This document shows positions 1-8,481 of a stretch of 52,309 nt of DNA, piece by piece (position 1 is the first letter of the stretch; each line of letters opens with the position of its first letter). The notes below the pieces were generated by a model. It saw only the letters and a program-made list of their open reading frames with translations. It was not told where the DNA came from and did no database searches. Origin of the DNA: an uncultured Gammaproteobacteria bacterium (GTDB lineage Bacteria > Pseudomonadota > Gammaproteobacteria > PS1 > Pseudothioglobaceae); assembly GCA_913020715.1 (NCBI GenBank), contig CAJVZH010000013.1, positions 1 to 52,309 of the forward strand. Direction: 5' to 3'. The position numbers and the translations under genes are program-made.

Positions 1-69
<69 letters not shown>

Positions 70-83
70 CAGTCCTAGCCACA

Positions 84-157
84 TGGAGCGGGTGATGGGA
101 ATCGAACCCACCTCATTGGCTTGGAAGGCCAAGGTAATACCGATATACGACACCCGC
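84..157 (-). tRNA. tRNA-Gly (TCC)
   Basis: A complete cloverleaf on the minus strand: acceptor GCGGGTG pairs with CACCCGC, anticodon stem TTGGC/GCCAA surrounds CTTCCAA (anticodon TCC), the T-loop is TTCGATT, and CCA is encoded at 84-86. It is probably co-transcribed with tRNA-Tyr upstream and tRNA-Thr downstream. The first five bases of the tRNA lie inside a 25-bp tandem duplication that extends toward tRNA-Tyr. Confidence 0.97.
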
Positions 158-202
158 AATTCCTATTCTCATGTTTTCCCGCAATTCCTATTCTCATGTT
201 TT
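153..202. repeat. perfect 25-bp tandem duplication between tRNA-Gly and tRNA-Tyr
   Basis: Two identical 25-bp units, 153-177 and 178-202, each beginning CCCGCAATTCC. The first unit overlaps the 5' end of tRNA-Gly (153-157). The second therefore repeats five bases of the tRNA plus the spacer. It fills the processing spacer between tRNA-Tyr and tRNA-Gly. Confidence 0.95.
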
Positions 203-204
203 TC

Positions 205-289
<85 letters not shown>

Positions 290-368
290 AAAAAACAATC
301 AGACATTATCCCATAACTATTTATGCTTAGCAAGCATAAAATGGCGCATTTTCAGTGTTATTGAAGGA

Positions 369-1592
369 TTAAGTTAGACGCGACACACCACTGGCAACAG
401 CGGCATTAAAAATTGCTTTTGGCACGGTATCGATCAGTCTTGGGTCAAAAGGCTTTGGAATGATGTAATCTTTACCGAATTCTAAGCTATCAATGTTGTA
501 AGCGTCAAGAACACTCTGCGGAACTTCAAGTTTCGCAAGTTCACTCAGTGCATTTACTGCGGCAATTTTCATCTCGACGTTTATCTCTTTAGACTTGGCA
601 TCCAAAGCACCTCTGAAAATAAATGGAAAACCCAGCACATTATTAACCTGGTTCGGATAATCGCTACGCCCAGTTCCCATGATTAAATCATCTCTACAGG
701 CGTGGGCATCGGCTGGTGAAATTTCAGGGTCGGGATTAGAAAGAGCAAAAACAATAGGATTGTCTGCCATTGACTTTACCATCTCTTGAGTGACCAAATT
801 AGCAGAGGCAACACCAACAAAGACATCGGCGCCATTCATCGCATCAGCAAGGGTCTTCTTATCTGTATCCACGGCAAATTGAGCTTTCACATCCGCAAGA
901 TTTTCAAGGTCTGTTGAGACAACGCCAACGCGATCAACCAACAAAATATTATCCTTGTTTAAGCCCATTTCGCACAATAGGTGCAAAGTGGCAATACCGG
1001 CAGATCCTGCGCCCAGGCAAACCAGTTTAGCAGTTTCTAGTGTTTTCCCTTGAATCTCAAGAGCATTTAGCAAGCCAGCTGCAATAATGATTGCGGTGCC
1101 GTGTTGATCGTCATGAAAAACAGGGATATCAAGTGCTTCAACCAAACGCTGCTCAATTTCAAAACAACGCGGTGCAGAAATATCTTCTAAATTAATACCG
1201 CCAAATGTTGGTGCAATATTAATGATGGTATTAACAATTTCATCGACATCTTGGGTGCCTAGTTCGATGTTAAACACATCAATATCAGCAAACCGTTTAA
1301 ACAAAACAGCTTTGCCTTCCATTACAGGCTTTGCAGCCAACGGGCCAACATTGCCCAGACCAAGAACCGCCGAACCATCGGTAATCACTGCCACTAAATT
1401 TCCCTTTGCTGTATATTCGTTAACAGTCTCTGGATTTTTTGCAATCTCCCTAACGGGTGCAGCAACACCTGGCGTGTACGCCAAGCTTAATTCTTGACGA
1501 GTATTCATTGGCTTATGCGAAGAAACAATAATTTTCCCAGGTCTAACTCGGCGATGATAATCTAGGGCTTCTTCGTGAAATTCTTGTGACAT
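369..1592 (-). CDS. malic enzyme, short form without phosphotransacetylase domain
   Basis: A 407-residue oxidative malate decarboxylase (malate to pyruvate plus CO2 with reduction of NAD or NADP). Seen in the protein: the N-terminal malic domain with SLAYTPGVAAPVREI near residue 35, the metal and substrate region (ITDGSAVLGLGNVGP, NLEDISAP, PVFHDDQHGTA) and a nucleotide-binding GAGSAGIA near 195. The length fits the ~410-residue YtsJ class; E. coli MaeB is about 760 because of a fused phosphotransacetylase-like domain that is absent here. Cofactor choice cannot be read safely. It lies divergent to mdh, so the two malate enzymes share a 117-bp promoter region. No clear ribosome binding site precedes the ATG. 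Confidence 0.93.
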   Translation of the reverse strand: MSQEFHEEALDYHRRVRPGKIIVSSHKPMNTRQELSLAYTPGVAAPVREIAKNPETVNEYTAKGNLVAVITDGSAVLGLGNVGPLAAKPVMEGKAVLFKRFADIDVFNIELGTQDVDEIVNTIINIAPTFGGINLEDISAPRCFEIEQRLVEALDIPVFHDDQHGTAIIIAAGLLNALEIQGKTLETAKLVCLGAGSAGIATLHLLCEMGLNKDNILLVDRVGVVSTDLENLADVKAQFAVDTDKKTLADAMNGADVFVGVASANLVTQEMVKSMADNPIVFALSNPDPEISPADAHACRDDLIMGTGRSDYPNQVNNVLGFPFIFRGALDAKSKEINVEMKIAAVNALSELAKLEVPQSVLDAYNIDSLEFGKDYIIPKPFDPRLIDTVPKAIFNAAVASGVSRLT

Positions 1593-1709
1593 ATAGTAAA
1601 ACTAAAATTGGTTAAAAGTAAGACTGGTATTATATAACTTTACATGATACTCAAGTTAATACAGCTATATATCAGTTTAAATTTATTCACTACATGAAAG
1701 TATTCTAAT

Positions 1710-2648
1710 ATGATTAAAAAAATAAGTGTAATAGGCGCAGGAAGAGTGGGCGAAACCACCGCGCAAATGCTAGCAACTCAGAAGTTCACACGCGATATTG
1801 TATTGGTTGATCTTGATGACCAGTACGCCCAGGGTGTCGCTCTTGATATTCAACAAACCTCAGAGGTCTTTAAATTCGATACAGTAATAAAAGGCAGTAG
1901 CGACATCGCCGCTATCAGGGATTCTAATATTGTCATCATTACAGCTGGCCTTCCTAGAAAGCCAGGCATGGATCGCAGTGATGTTCTAGAGGCAAACTTG
2001 AAAATTATTGACGGCATCATGGACGGTGTAATCGAACACGCCAATGATGCTTTTGTTATTATGGTGACCAACCCTGTTGACGCCCTTACTTACTACGCTT
2101 GCAAAAAAACCAACTGGGACAGAAGTCGCATTATCGGTCAAGCCGGTGTACTGGATTCACTGCGCATGTCCAGCTTTATTGCAATGGAAACCGGACTTTC
2201 AATTAACGACATTAAAACATTGGTATTGGGCGGGCACGGTGACACCATGGTGCCCCTTACCAGATACACGTCAATAGGTGGTGTGCCAATTACTCAATTA
2301 TTGAGCACAGACGTGATTGAGGGCATCATTCAAAGAACCCGTGATGGCGGTGCAGAAATCATCAACCTTAAGAAAAATTCTAGCGCCTACGATGCACCAG
2401 CCGCTGCTGTGACGGTCATGGTGGAAAGCATTGTGCACAATAAAAAACGACTCATGCCTTGTATTAGCCTTCTTGAGGGTGAGTACGAACAAAATGGCCT
2501 TGCCATTGGTGTGCCTGTCGTTTTAGGTGAAAATGGTATCGAGCGCATCATAGAGCTGGAGTTCAACGATGAAGAAAGTACCTTGTTTAATCAATCAGTC
2601 AGCGTTACTCGTGAGCTGACACTGGAAGTCGACAAACTCACTAGCTAA
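1710..2648 (+). CDS. mdh: malate dehydrogenase (LDH-like type)
   Basis: A 312-residue NAD-dependent malate dehydrogenase interconverting malate and oxaloacetate. It shows the N-terminal dinucleotide fold GAGRVGETTA, the substrate loop LPRKPGMDR, the MVTNPVD segment and the catalytic histidine in GGHGDTMVPL. The Arg in the LPRKPG loop, where lactate dehydrogenases carry Gln, favours malate. This is the LDH-like family, not the E. coli Mdh family. No good Shine-Dalgarno precedes the ATG. It is convergent with the succinate dehydrogenase operon. Confidence 0.93.
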   Translation: MIKKISVIGAGRVGETTAQMLATQKFTRDIVLVDLDDQYAQGVALDIQQTSEVFKFDTVIKGSSDIAAIRDSNIVIITAGLPRKPGMDRSDVLEANLKIIDGIMDGVIEHANDAFVIMVTNPVDALTYYACKKTNWDRSRIIGQAGVLDSLRMSSFIAMETGLSINDIKTLVLGGHGDTMVPLTRYTSIGGVPITQLLSTDVIEGIIQRTRDGGAEIINLKKNSSAYDAPAAAVTVMVESIVHNKKRLMPCISLLEGEYEQNGLAIGVPVVLGENGIERIIELEFNDEESTLFNQSVSVTRELTLEVDKLTS

Positions 2649-2827
2649 ATTATCACAACCCCTTCGAGTGGCTTAACTTGTATCAACAATGATTTAGTCA
2701 CTCAACCCAATATACTGGCGTACAGGCTGACTCAGCTTTTAGGTAAGACGTACAATTCTCAAGCGAGGCTAGTTAAAGCCTCACCGAAAGGTTAAGTAGA
2801 TTCAAAAAAGTGAAGTGTCAGATGCTC

Positions 2828-3550
2828 TTAAAGCAGACGATTCATTGTAGTGATATTGGCAATCGAAATCTCTTGCGGACAAACAGACTCGCAATGACGA
2901 TGGTTTGAGCAACTACCAAAACCCTCTAATTCCATTTGGCGAACCATATTGGTCGCGCGAGTATCACTCTGAACCTTGCCTTGAGGCAAGTAATCAAGGT
3001 GAGCAATCTTAGCGGAAACAAAAAGACTTGCCGAAGCGTTTGGACAAACAGCAACACAAGCGCCACAACCAATACAAGTTGCCGCATCAAAAGCAGCGTC
3101 TGCATCGGGCTTTCTAATCAATTGTGAGTTTGCATCAGGCGCAGAACCGGTATTCGTTGAAACATAGCCGCCGGCTTGAATAATGCGATCAAACGCATCA
3201 CGATTCGTTAATACGTCTTTAATAACTGGAAAACTGTCGGCTCTGAAAGGCTCAATCCAGAGTTCGCTCTGGTTGGCGTATTCACGCATGTACAGTTGAC
3301 AAGTCGTAGTGGCTTTTTTCTCACCGTGTGGATGACCATTAATGACTAATGAACAAGCGCCACAGATGCCTTCTCGGCAATCATAATCGAATACAACACA
3401 GTCTTCATCTTTACCAATAAGCTGTTCATTAAGTTGATCCAACATCTCCAAAAATGAAGTGTCGCTATCGATATCGTCAACTTGGTAAGTGTGAAAATCG
3501 CCTTTGCTCTGGGCGTTTTTTTGACGCCAAATATGGAGTGTAAAATTCAT
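2828..3550 (-). CDS. sdhB: succinate dehydrogenase/fumarate reductase iron-sulfur subunit
   Basis: A 240-residue electron-transfer subunit. The N-terminal ferredoxin-like domain carries the [2Fe-2S] ligands in [10 protein letters not shown]. The C-terminal domain carries [13 protein letters not shown] and [14 protein letters not shown] for the [4Fe-4S] and [3Fe-4S] clusters. It is last in sdhCAB: its start overlaps the end of sdhA by four bases, implying translational coupling. The sequence resembles the B-type enzymes known from Bacteroidetes, Chlorobi and epsilonproteobacteria more than E. coli SdhB; that is a judgement by eye. Confidence 0.95.
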   Translation of the reverse strand: MNFTLHIWRQKNAQSKGDFHTYQVDDIDSDTSFLEMLDQLNEQLIGKDEDCVVFDYDCREGICGACSLVINGHPHGEKKATTTCQLYMREYANQSELWIEPFRADSFPVIKDVLTNRDAFDRIIQAGGYVSTNTGSAPDANSQLIRKPDADAAFDAATCIGCGACVAVCPNASASLFVSAKIAHLDYLPQGKVQSDTRATNMVRQMELEGFGSCSNHRHCESVCPQEISIANITTMNRLL

Positions 3551-5475
3551 GTGTAATCCCTCACACTTGGTTTGACAAATTCAAAATCTAACTGCTCTTT
3601 GTTTAATACAGCACCGGCTTCTGAGTATTCCCAGGCAGCCACATAAGCAAAATTTTCATCGTCTCGCTTTGCCTCACCATCGGATTCTAGATACTCCAGG
3701 CGAGCATGACAGCCACACGACTCTTCGCGCTCAAGAGCATCACGACACATAAGGTGTCCAAGCTCGATGAAATCAGCAACTCTACCCGCACGTTCAAGTG
3801 TTTGGTTCATGTCTTTATCAACACCCGTCACTTTGACGTGCTGCCAAAAATCAATCTGCAGTGCTTTAATTTCTTCAATCGCAGCCTTTAAGCTTTCTTT
3901 CTCACGCGACATACCACAAGCAGCCCACAAAATTCGGCCGACTTTCTTATGATAGTAGTCTGGTGAATTTTTAGGCTCTGGGGCATTCATCAATTTATCG
4001 ATGCGATCTTTAACGTCATCCATCGCTTTTACAACATCAGGATGATCAAGACCCACAGGCTCAAGCTTGTTCTTAGCAAGATAGTTTGCAACCGTTCTTG
4101 GGGCAATAAAATAACCGTCTGCCAAGCCCTGCATCAATGCTGATGCACCAAGTCGGTTTGCACCGTGCTCAGAATAGTTGGCTTCGCCGGCCGCAAATAG
4201 ACCGTCAATCGTTGTCATTAAGTTGTAATCAACCCAAAGACCACCCATTGTGTAATGCGGTGCAGGGTAAATCTTCATTGGTAACTGATATGGGTTTTCA
4301 CCTGAAATACGTTCGTACATATCAAATAAATTACCGTACTTTTCCCTTACTTTATCTTCGCCGATACGCTCAATAATTGATGAGAAGTCTAAGTAAACGC
4401 CCAATTTCTCACCATGAATCTCAGTACCAATACCACGGCCTTCGTCACAGATGCTCTTAACCGCTCTTGAGGCTACGTCTCTAGGCACTAAGTTGGCAAA
4501 AGCTGGGTACATGCGCTCAAGGAAGTAATCTCTGTCTTCTTCAGCAATTTCTCTTGGATCTTTGCCGCAATCTGCAATATTTTTTGGCGCCCAAATACGG
4601 CCATCATTACGTAAAGATTCACTCATCAAGGTTAGCTTGGATTGATTCTCACCCGTTGGCGGAATACAGGTTGGGTGAATTTGAGTAAAACTTGGGTTGG
4701 CATAAAAAGCACCTTTTTTATGTGCGCGCCATGTGGCAGAAGTGTTGCAGCCCTTAGCATTGGTAGACAAGTAGAAAGCATTACTGTAACCACCCGTACA
4801 CATCACAACGCAGTCGGCTGTGTGTGCGCTAATCTCACCGCTAACCAAGTCACGGACAACTATGCCTCGCGCCTTGCCATCAACAAGAATAATTTCTAAC
4901 ATTTCAGATCGTGACTGGTGCTTAACCTTGCCCGATGCAACCTCTTTACTCATCGCACTATAAGCGCCCAACAAAAGTTGCTGGCCAGTTTGGCCACGAG
5001 CATAGAATGTGCGCGAAACTTGAGCGCCGCCAAAAGAGCGGTTCGCCAAATAGCCACTGTATTCTCTTGCAAAAGGCACACCTTGAGAAACGGCTTGGTC
5101 GATAATATTACCACTCAATTGAGCAAGACGATAAACGTTTGACTCACGGGCTCTAAAATCACCACCCTTCATTGTGTCGTAAAACAATCTCTGTGTGCTG
5201 TCACCGTCATTTTGGTAGTTCTTACTGGCGTTAATACCACCTTGAGCTGCAATAGAGTGCGCTCTACGAGGGCTATCATTAAAGCAAAAGGATTGCACGT
5301 TGTAACCAGACTCGCCCAAGGTGGCACATAAAGATGCGCCGGCAAGACCTGTACCAATAACAATAATGTTGTATTTACCGCGATTTTGCGGCGCAATTAG
5401 GGATAACTCAAAAAGGTGTTTTTCCCAACGCTTGTCTATATCACCCGTAGGTGCATTTGAATTTAATTTACTCAT
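3547..5475 (-). CDS. sdhA: succinate dehydrogenase/fumarate reductase flavoprotein subunit
   Basis: A 642-residue catalytic flavoprotein. Visible are the FAD fold [11 protein letters not shown], the flavin-linking histidine context [14 protein letters not shown], and the active-site stretches [10 protein letters not shown] and [14 protein letters not shown]. The frame stays open far upstream into sdhC, but the start is placed at the ATG at 5475 because it overlaps the sdhC stop as ATGA and gives the family length. A longer version would carry a meaningless 57-residue N-terminus read from sdhC DNA. C-terminal CGCHARLEY is typical of the class. Confidence 0.95.
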   Translation of the reverse strand: MSKLNSNAPTGDIDKRWEKHLFELSLIAPQNRGKYNIIVIGTGLAGASLCATLGESGYNVQSFCFNDSPRRAHSIAAQGGINASKNYQNDGDSTQRLFYDTMKGGDFRARESNVYRLAQLSGNIIDQAVSQGVPFAREYSGYLANRSFGGAQVSRTFYARGQTGQQLLLGAYSAMSKEVASGKVKHQSRSEMLEIILVDGKARGIVVRDLVSGEISAHTADCVVMCTGGYSNAFYLSTNAKGCNTSATWRAHKKGAFYANPSFTQIHPTCIPPTGENQSKLTLMSESLRNDGRIWAPKNIADCGKDPREIAEEDRDYFLERMYPAFANLVPRDVASRAVKSICDEGRGIGTEIHGEKLGVYLDFSSIIERIGEDKVREKYGNLFDMYERISGENPYQLPMKIYPAPHYTMGGLWVDYNLMTTIDGLFAAGEANYSEHGANRLGASALMQGLADGYFIAPRTVANYLAKNKLEPVGLDHPDVVKAMDDVKDRIDKLMNAPEPKNSPDYYHKKVGRILWAACGMSREKESLKAAIEEIKALQIDFWQHVKVTGVDKDMNQTLERAGRVADFIELGHLMCRDALEREESCGCHARLEYLESDGEAKRDDENFAYVAAWEYSEAGAVLNKEQLDFEFVKPSVRDYT

Positions 5476-6077
5476 AAGATAATGCTCAGTGGAATAGAAG
5501 CAAAGCCCACCATAATGATAATAACAATCAACCAGGCAACTTTGTGAAATTGACAACTGCAAATACCCAGTGTCTGCAATACATTCGAAAGACCGTGTTG
5601 TAAGTGCGCCGAAATTGCCAATAGTCCTAGACCATAAATACCCCACATCAACGGATTAGAGAAAATCTCCTCCATTTGTTGGTAAAGACTTGTTGTATCA
5701 ATATCAATAGCAAGCATCTGCACACTATGGATAACAATAAATGCAAACACTAGTGCTGCGCCTGACCATGCAACAACCCTTGGGATAGCCTTAGGATACG
5801 ATTTTTTGTAGCGAGTGTCGCCAACACTTTTATTGTTTGTCAGTTGGCGCGTGACAGCGACATAAATATGAAAGACAATTGTCGATCCTAGCAGGGTCAA
5901 CAAAACAGGGTAAATCCAAGAGCTATTAAACCAAGCATAGAAGGCATTAAAAGCAGCTTCGCCAGCATGGAAAGTCAGTACGCTAAATAAATGATAAATT
6001 AGGTAGGTAAACCAAATTAGGCCGGCAACAGCCATCATCTTCTTTAGGAGGATGGTGCGGTTATTCGTTGAGCTCAT
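5472..6077 (-). CDS. sdhC: succinate dehydrogenase cytochrome b subunit (single-subunit, diheme type)
   Basis: A 201-residue membrane anchor with about five hydrophobic segments and several histidines within them ([42 protein letters not shown]) that are candidate ligands for two hemes. There is no second membrane gene, so the complex is the B type (one anchor), not the sdhCD type of E. coli. It is the first gene of the operon. An AAGGA lies 6 nt upstream of the ATG. Confidence 0.9.
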   Translation of the reverse strand: MSSTNNRTILLKKMMAVAGLIWFTYLIYHLFSVLTFHAGEAAFNAFYAWFNSSWIYPVLLTLLGSTIVFHIYVAVTRQLTNNKSVGDTRYKKSYPKAIPRVVAWSGAALVFAFIVIHSVQMLAIDIDTTSLYQQMEEIFSNPLMWGIYGLGLLAISAHLQHGLSNVLQTLGICSCQFHKVAWLIVIIIMVGFASIPLSIIL

Positions 6078-6309
6078 AGGGTCCTTAGCAAGGTGATTGT
6101 TATTCTTTTCTTGATGATTTTGCGTTCTTCGTAATTTCGAAAATTACAATAGGCAGACAAAATTTAAAGAATATATTTTATGCCAAATGTTTAGGGTTTG
6201 AACTTTTTTTAACTTAATAATCACTATATAAAACAAATTTCATCCTCATTCAGGCCAATAATTACAAGTAAAGGAGAGGGTTTTGTAAAATATGATAATA
6301 AAGACAGTT

Positions 6310-6340
6310 CACTATGGCGGACTCTAGACGCGCCATAGTG
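6310..6340. repeat. inverted repeat, 10-bp perfect stem (CACTATGGCG/CGCCATAGTG)
   Basis: CACTATGGCG at 6310-6319 pairs with CGCCATAGTG at 6331-6340 across an 11-base loop. There is no following U-run, so it does not look like a terminator. The arm belongs to the same 10-base family as the direct repeat at 6769-6800. Confidence 0.8.
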
Positions 6341-6373
6341 CTGCCATGAAATAACTATATTAGGAGTGGTGAA

Positions 6374-6466
6374 ATGAGTCACCAGAATTTGCTATCTCAA
6401 ATGAAAAAATTATTTGTAACTAAGATAATATTTTCAAGCGCTAAGAATACAAATAAAACAAAGTAA
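6374..6466 (+). CDS. possible 30-residue basic small protein
   Basis: An ATG at 6374 lies 7 nt after AGGAG (6363-6367) and opens a 30-codon frame ending in TAA. The product begins MSHQNLLSQMKKL and is lysine-rich at its C-terminus, with a short hydrophobic middle (LFVTKIIFSS). I recognise no family. The ribosome binding site is the only argument for expression, and in such an AT-rich spacer a chance frame of this size is quite possible. Confidence 0.25.
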   Translation: MSHQNLLSQMKKLFVTKIIFSSAKNTNKTK

Positions 6467-6768
6467 AGTAAAGTCAGCTCTTTGGCGTCATCACTTAAGT
6501 AGTTAAAGCGACGCAATCTGATTTAAAGTCCGGCACAACAGCGATTTTATCTAAAGCAAGCGCCAACCAATTGAAATAAAAGCAGAAGAAACTATGTTAT
6601 TTTTGCAATTAATGCATAAAAATATCGTATTTTTTTATAATTAAATTAAAAATACAGAATAAAGTTAAGGCTATTATTGCATGAAAAATGTGATTATTAG
6701 ATGGCTTAACATATCAATGCATCATTTGCATTGACAGCTAAGCAAAGAGCGTCCAGCAAAAAGACAAA

Positions 6769-6800
6769 GCACTATAGCACGACTGTCGGCGCACTATAGC
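6769..6800 (+). repeat. direct repeat GCACTATAGC x2, 22 bp apart
   Basis: GCACTATAGC occurs at 6769-6778 and 6791-6800. With the two arms at 6310-6340 this makes four copies of CACTATRGCR in one intergenic region, a possible protein-binding site. Confidence 0.75.
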
Positions 6801-7255
6801 GAATGCCATGGAAAAACCAAAAGGAGGTCTGTCAGATGTACACCTAACATACAAGGCTATTCCATAAAATAGACATCATTCGCAAGCGAACAGTGCCTTA
6901 TTTTTCTCTTCCCTTAAACACAATAAGCGCCTAAGAGGTAAAAATACCAAGCAACAGCCATCTGCTGATGTGGGAATTATTTGGCTGATTTCAACAAGCC
7001 GAAAATTATAATATAAACACCTCTAAAATTATAAATTGTTTACAAAATCCGCAACATAAAATTAATCACAATGTTTTAAAATTCACGCAAAATACAACAA
7101 CGCTCTTAAGTGCCCCACGCTTATAATGGGTGGATTTTTCATGAATTGATGTATTGGTCAATGGGTTAAAATATGCAGATGTTCTGGCCTGTACAATCAT
7201 CAATCAACACCCCTCTTGCCATTTCAAAGAAAAACAAATTCTAGCCTTCTTTTCG

Positions 7256-8209
7256 ATGACTCACAGCAACTCTGAAACTACTGAAACATTAAGCAATCAA
7301 CACCATTCGGTTATGTTTGTAGAGTCTCTTGCGGGTCTCAACATTAAAACCGATGGCGTCTATATTGATGCCACGTTTGGCAGAGGCGGGCATTCCCAAG
7401 GCATTCTCGAGCTACTGGGACCAAAAGGCAGACTGATCGGTCTAGATCAAGACCTGGATGCAGTAAATTACGCAAAATCCAACTTTAAAGACCCGCGGCT
7501 TAGCACTTGCCACACCAGGTTCGACCAACTGCAAAACGTTCTTGAAGAGATGGGACTTTATGGTGAAATCGATGGTATTTTGATGGATCTTGGTGTCTCG
7601 TCACCACAGCTTGACAATGCTGAGCGAGGCTTCAGTTTCAATCAAGATGGCGCGCTTGATATGCGCATGAACCAGTCGCAATCATTGACAGCAGCAAAAT
7701 GGCTGAAAGAAACAAGTGAAAAAGACATTGCCGATGCTCTTTATCAATTTGGCGAGGAAAAAAAGAGCTGGCGAATTGCTGCTGCCATTAAAAAATTTCA
7801 AGAAACCAAAGACATTGAAACAACGCTTGAACTCGCCAATATCATTGCTTCCGTCGTCAGATCTCACAAAAACAAACACCCGGCAACACGCTCCTTTCAA
7901 GCGATTCGAATTGTTATTAATGAAGAGCTAAAGCAACTCGCATCCACACTTGAGCAAAGTATTGGTGCCTTAAAGTCCGGCGGTCGACTATCTATCATTA
8001 GCTTCCATTCGATTGAAGATAGGATTGTAAAGCAATTCATTCGCAAGCACTCTCAAGTCAAAGCCCTTCCTAAGGGGTTGCCAATTATGGCCGAAACTTC
8101 AAACAATCTACCCCTCAAAAACCTAGGTAAGAAAAAACCTTCTGCAGCAGAAATCAAAATTAACAAGCGCAGCCGTAGCGCAATCCTTCGCTTAGCTGAA
8201 AAATGCTAA
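7256..8209 (+). CDS. rsmH: 16S rRNA (cytosine-1402 N4) methyltransferase
   Basis: A 317-residue SAM-dependent methyltransferase acting on C1402 of 16S rRNA. Seen: the N-terminal HHSVMFVESL, the SAM site IDATFGRGGHS, GILMDLGVSSPQLD, FQAIRIVINEEL and the C-terminal SIISFHSIEDRIVK. The frame is open 34 codons further upstream (to 7154), but the ATG at 7256 gives the family length and matches the usual start just before HxxVM. It is the first gene of a three-gene cell-division operon; the ftsL start overlaps its last codons. Confidence 0.95.
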   Translation: MTHSNSETTETLSNQHHSVMFVESLAGLNIKTDGVYIDATFGRGGHSQGILELLGPKGRLIGLDQDLDAVNYAKSNFKDPRLSTCHTRFDQLQNVLEEMGLYGEIDGILMDLGVSSPQLDNAERGFSFNQDGALDMRMNQSQSLTAAKWLKETSEKDIADALYQFGEEKKSWRIAAAIKKFQETKDIETTLELANIIASVVRSHKNKHPATRSFQAIRIVINEELKQLASTLEQSIGALKSGGRLSIISFHSIEDRIVKQFIRKHSQVKALPKGLPIMAETSNNLPLKNLGKKKPSAAEIKINKRSRSAILRLAEKC

Positions 8210-8481
8210 GATTTATCCGCACCACTTGGCTCGTTAACTCCCTTTTAATCATTGCCACTGTTGGCTTGTCGCTTTTAACCATTTATTGGCACCATCAAAT
8301 GTTTCAATTGCATGAAATCGAAGTGCAAGTTAACAAAGAAAATCAAAGCATCACTGCCATTAACAGGCAATTATTAATGGAGCACTCAGAGGTGCTTAGC
8401 GGCATGGCCATCGTTGAAAAATCGCAAGAATTGTTAGAGATGCACTCACCCGATAAAAAAATCAAAACATTGTCTTTGTGA
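8203..8481 (+). CDS. ftsL: cell division protein FtsL
   Basis: A 92-residue bitopic protein with a short cytoplasmic N-terminus, one membrane segment (about 10-28, NSLLIIATVGLSLLTIYW) and a heptad-like periplasmic coiled coil (about 32-75). Sequence is weakly conserved in this family, and the call rests on size, topology and position between rsmH and ftsI. Its ATG overlaps the rsmH end and its TGA overlaps the ftsI GTG start. Confidence 0.88.
   Translation: MLRFIRTTWLVNSLLIIATVGLSLLTIYWHHQMFQLHEIEVQVNKENQSITAINRQLLMEHSEVLSGMAIVEKSQELLEMHSPDKKIKTLSL

Larger units (their letters stand above)
6078..7255. other. 1.18-kb AT-rich intergenic stretch with no convincing gene
   Basis: No open frame with recognisable protein similarity occurs between sdhC and rsmH. 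It holds a 10-bp perfect inverted repeat, a direct repeat of the same 10-base family, a 30-codon frame behind a good ribosome binding site, a perfect Shine-Dalgarno before a three-codon frame, and a TATAAT at 7122-7127 that may serve rsmH. mraZ, usually upstream of rsmH, is absent. A structured RNA cannot be excluded by eye. Confidence 0.7.

Noticed and set aside
2765-2782. terminator between mdh and sdhB
   Set aside because: GAGGCT/AGCCTC forms a short 6-bp stem without a T-run on either strand.
5476-5646. 57-codon N-terminal extension of sdhA
   Set aside because: It overlaps sdhC in another frame, has no family similarity, and the ATG at 5475 forms a normal ATGA overlap with the sdhC stop.
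7127-7166. MraZ-type TGGG boxes upstream of rsmH
   Set aside because: TGGG occurrences are not at the 10-bp periodic spacing of MraZ sites and mraZ itself is missing.
7154-7255. 34-codon N-terminal extension of rsmH
   Set aside because: The family N-terminus begins near the ATG at 7256; the extension shows no similarity and lacks a ribosome binding site.
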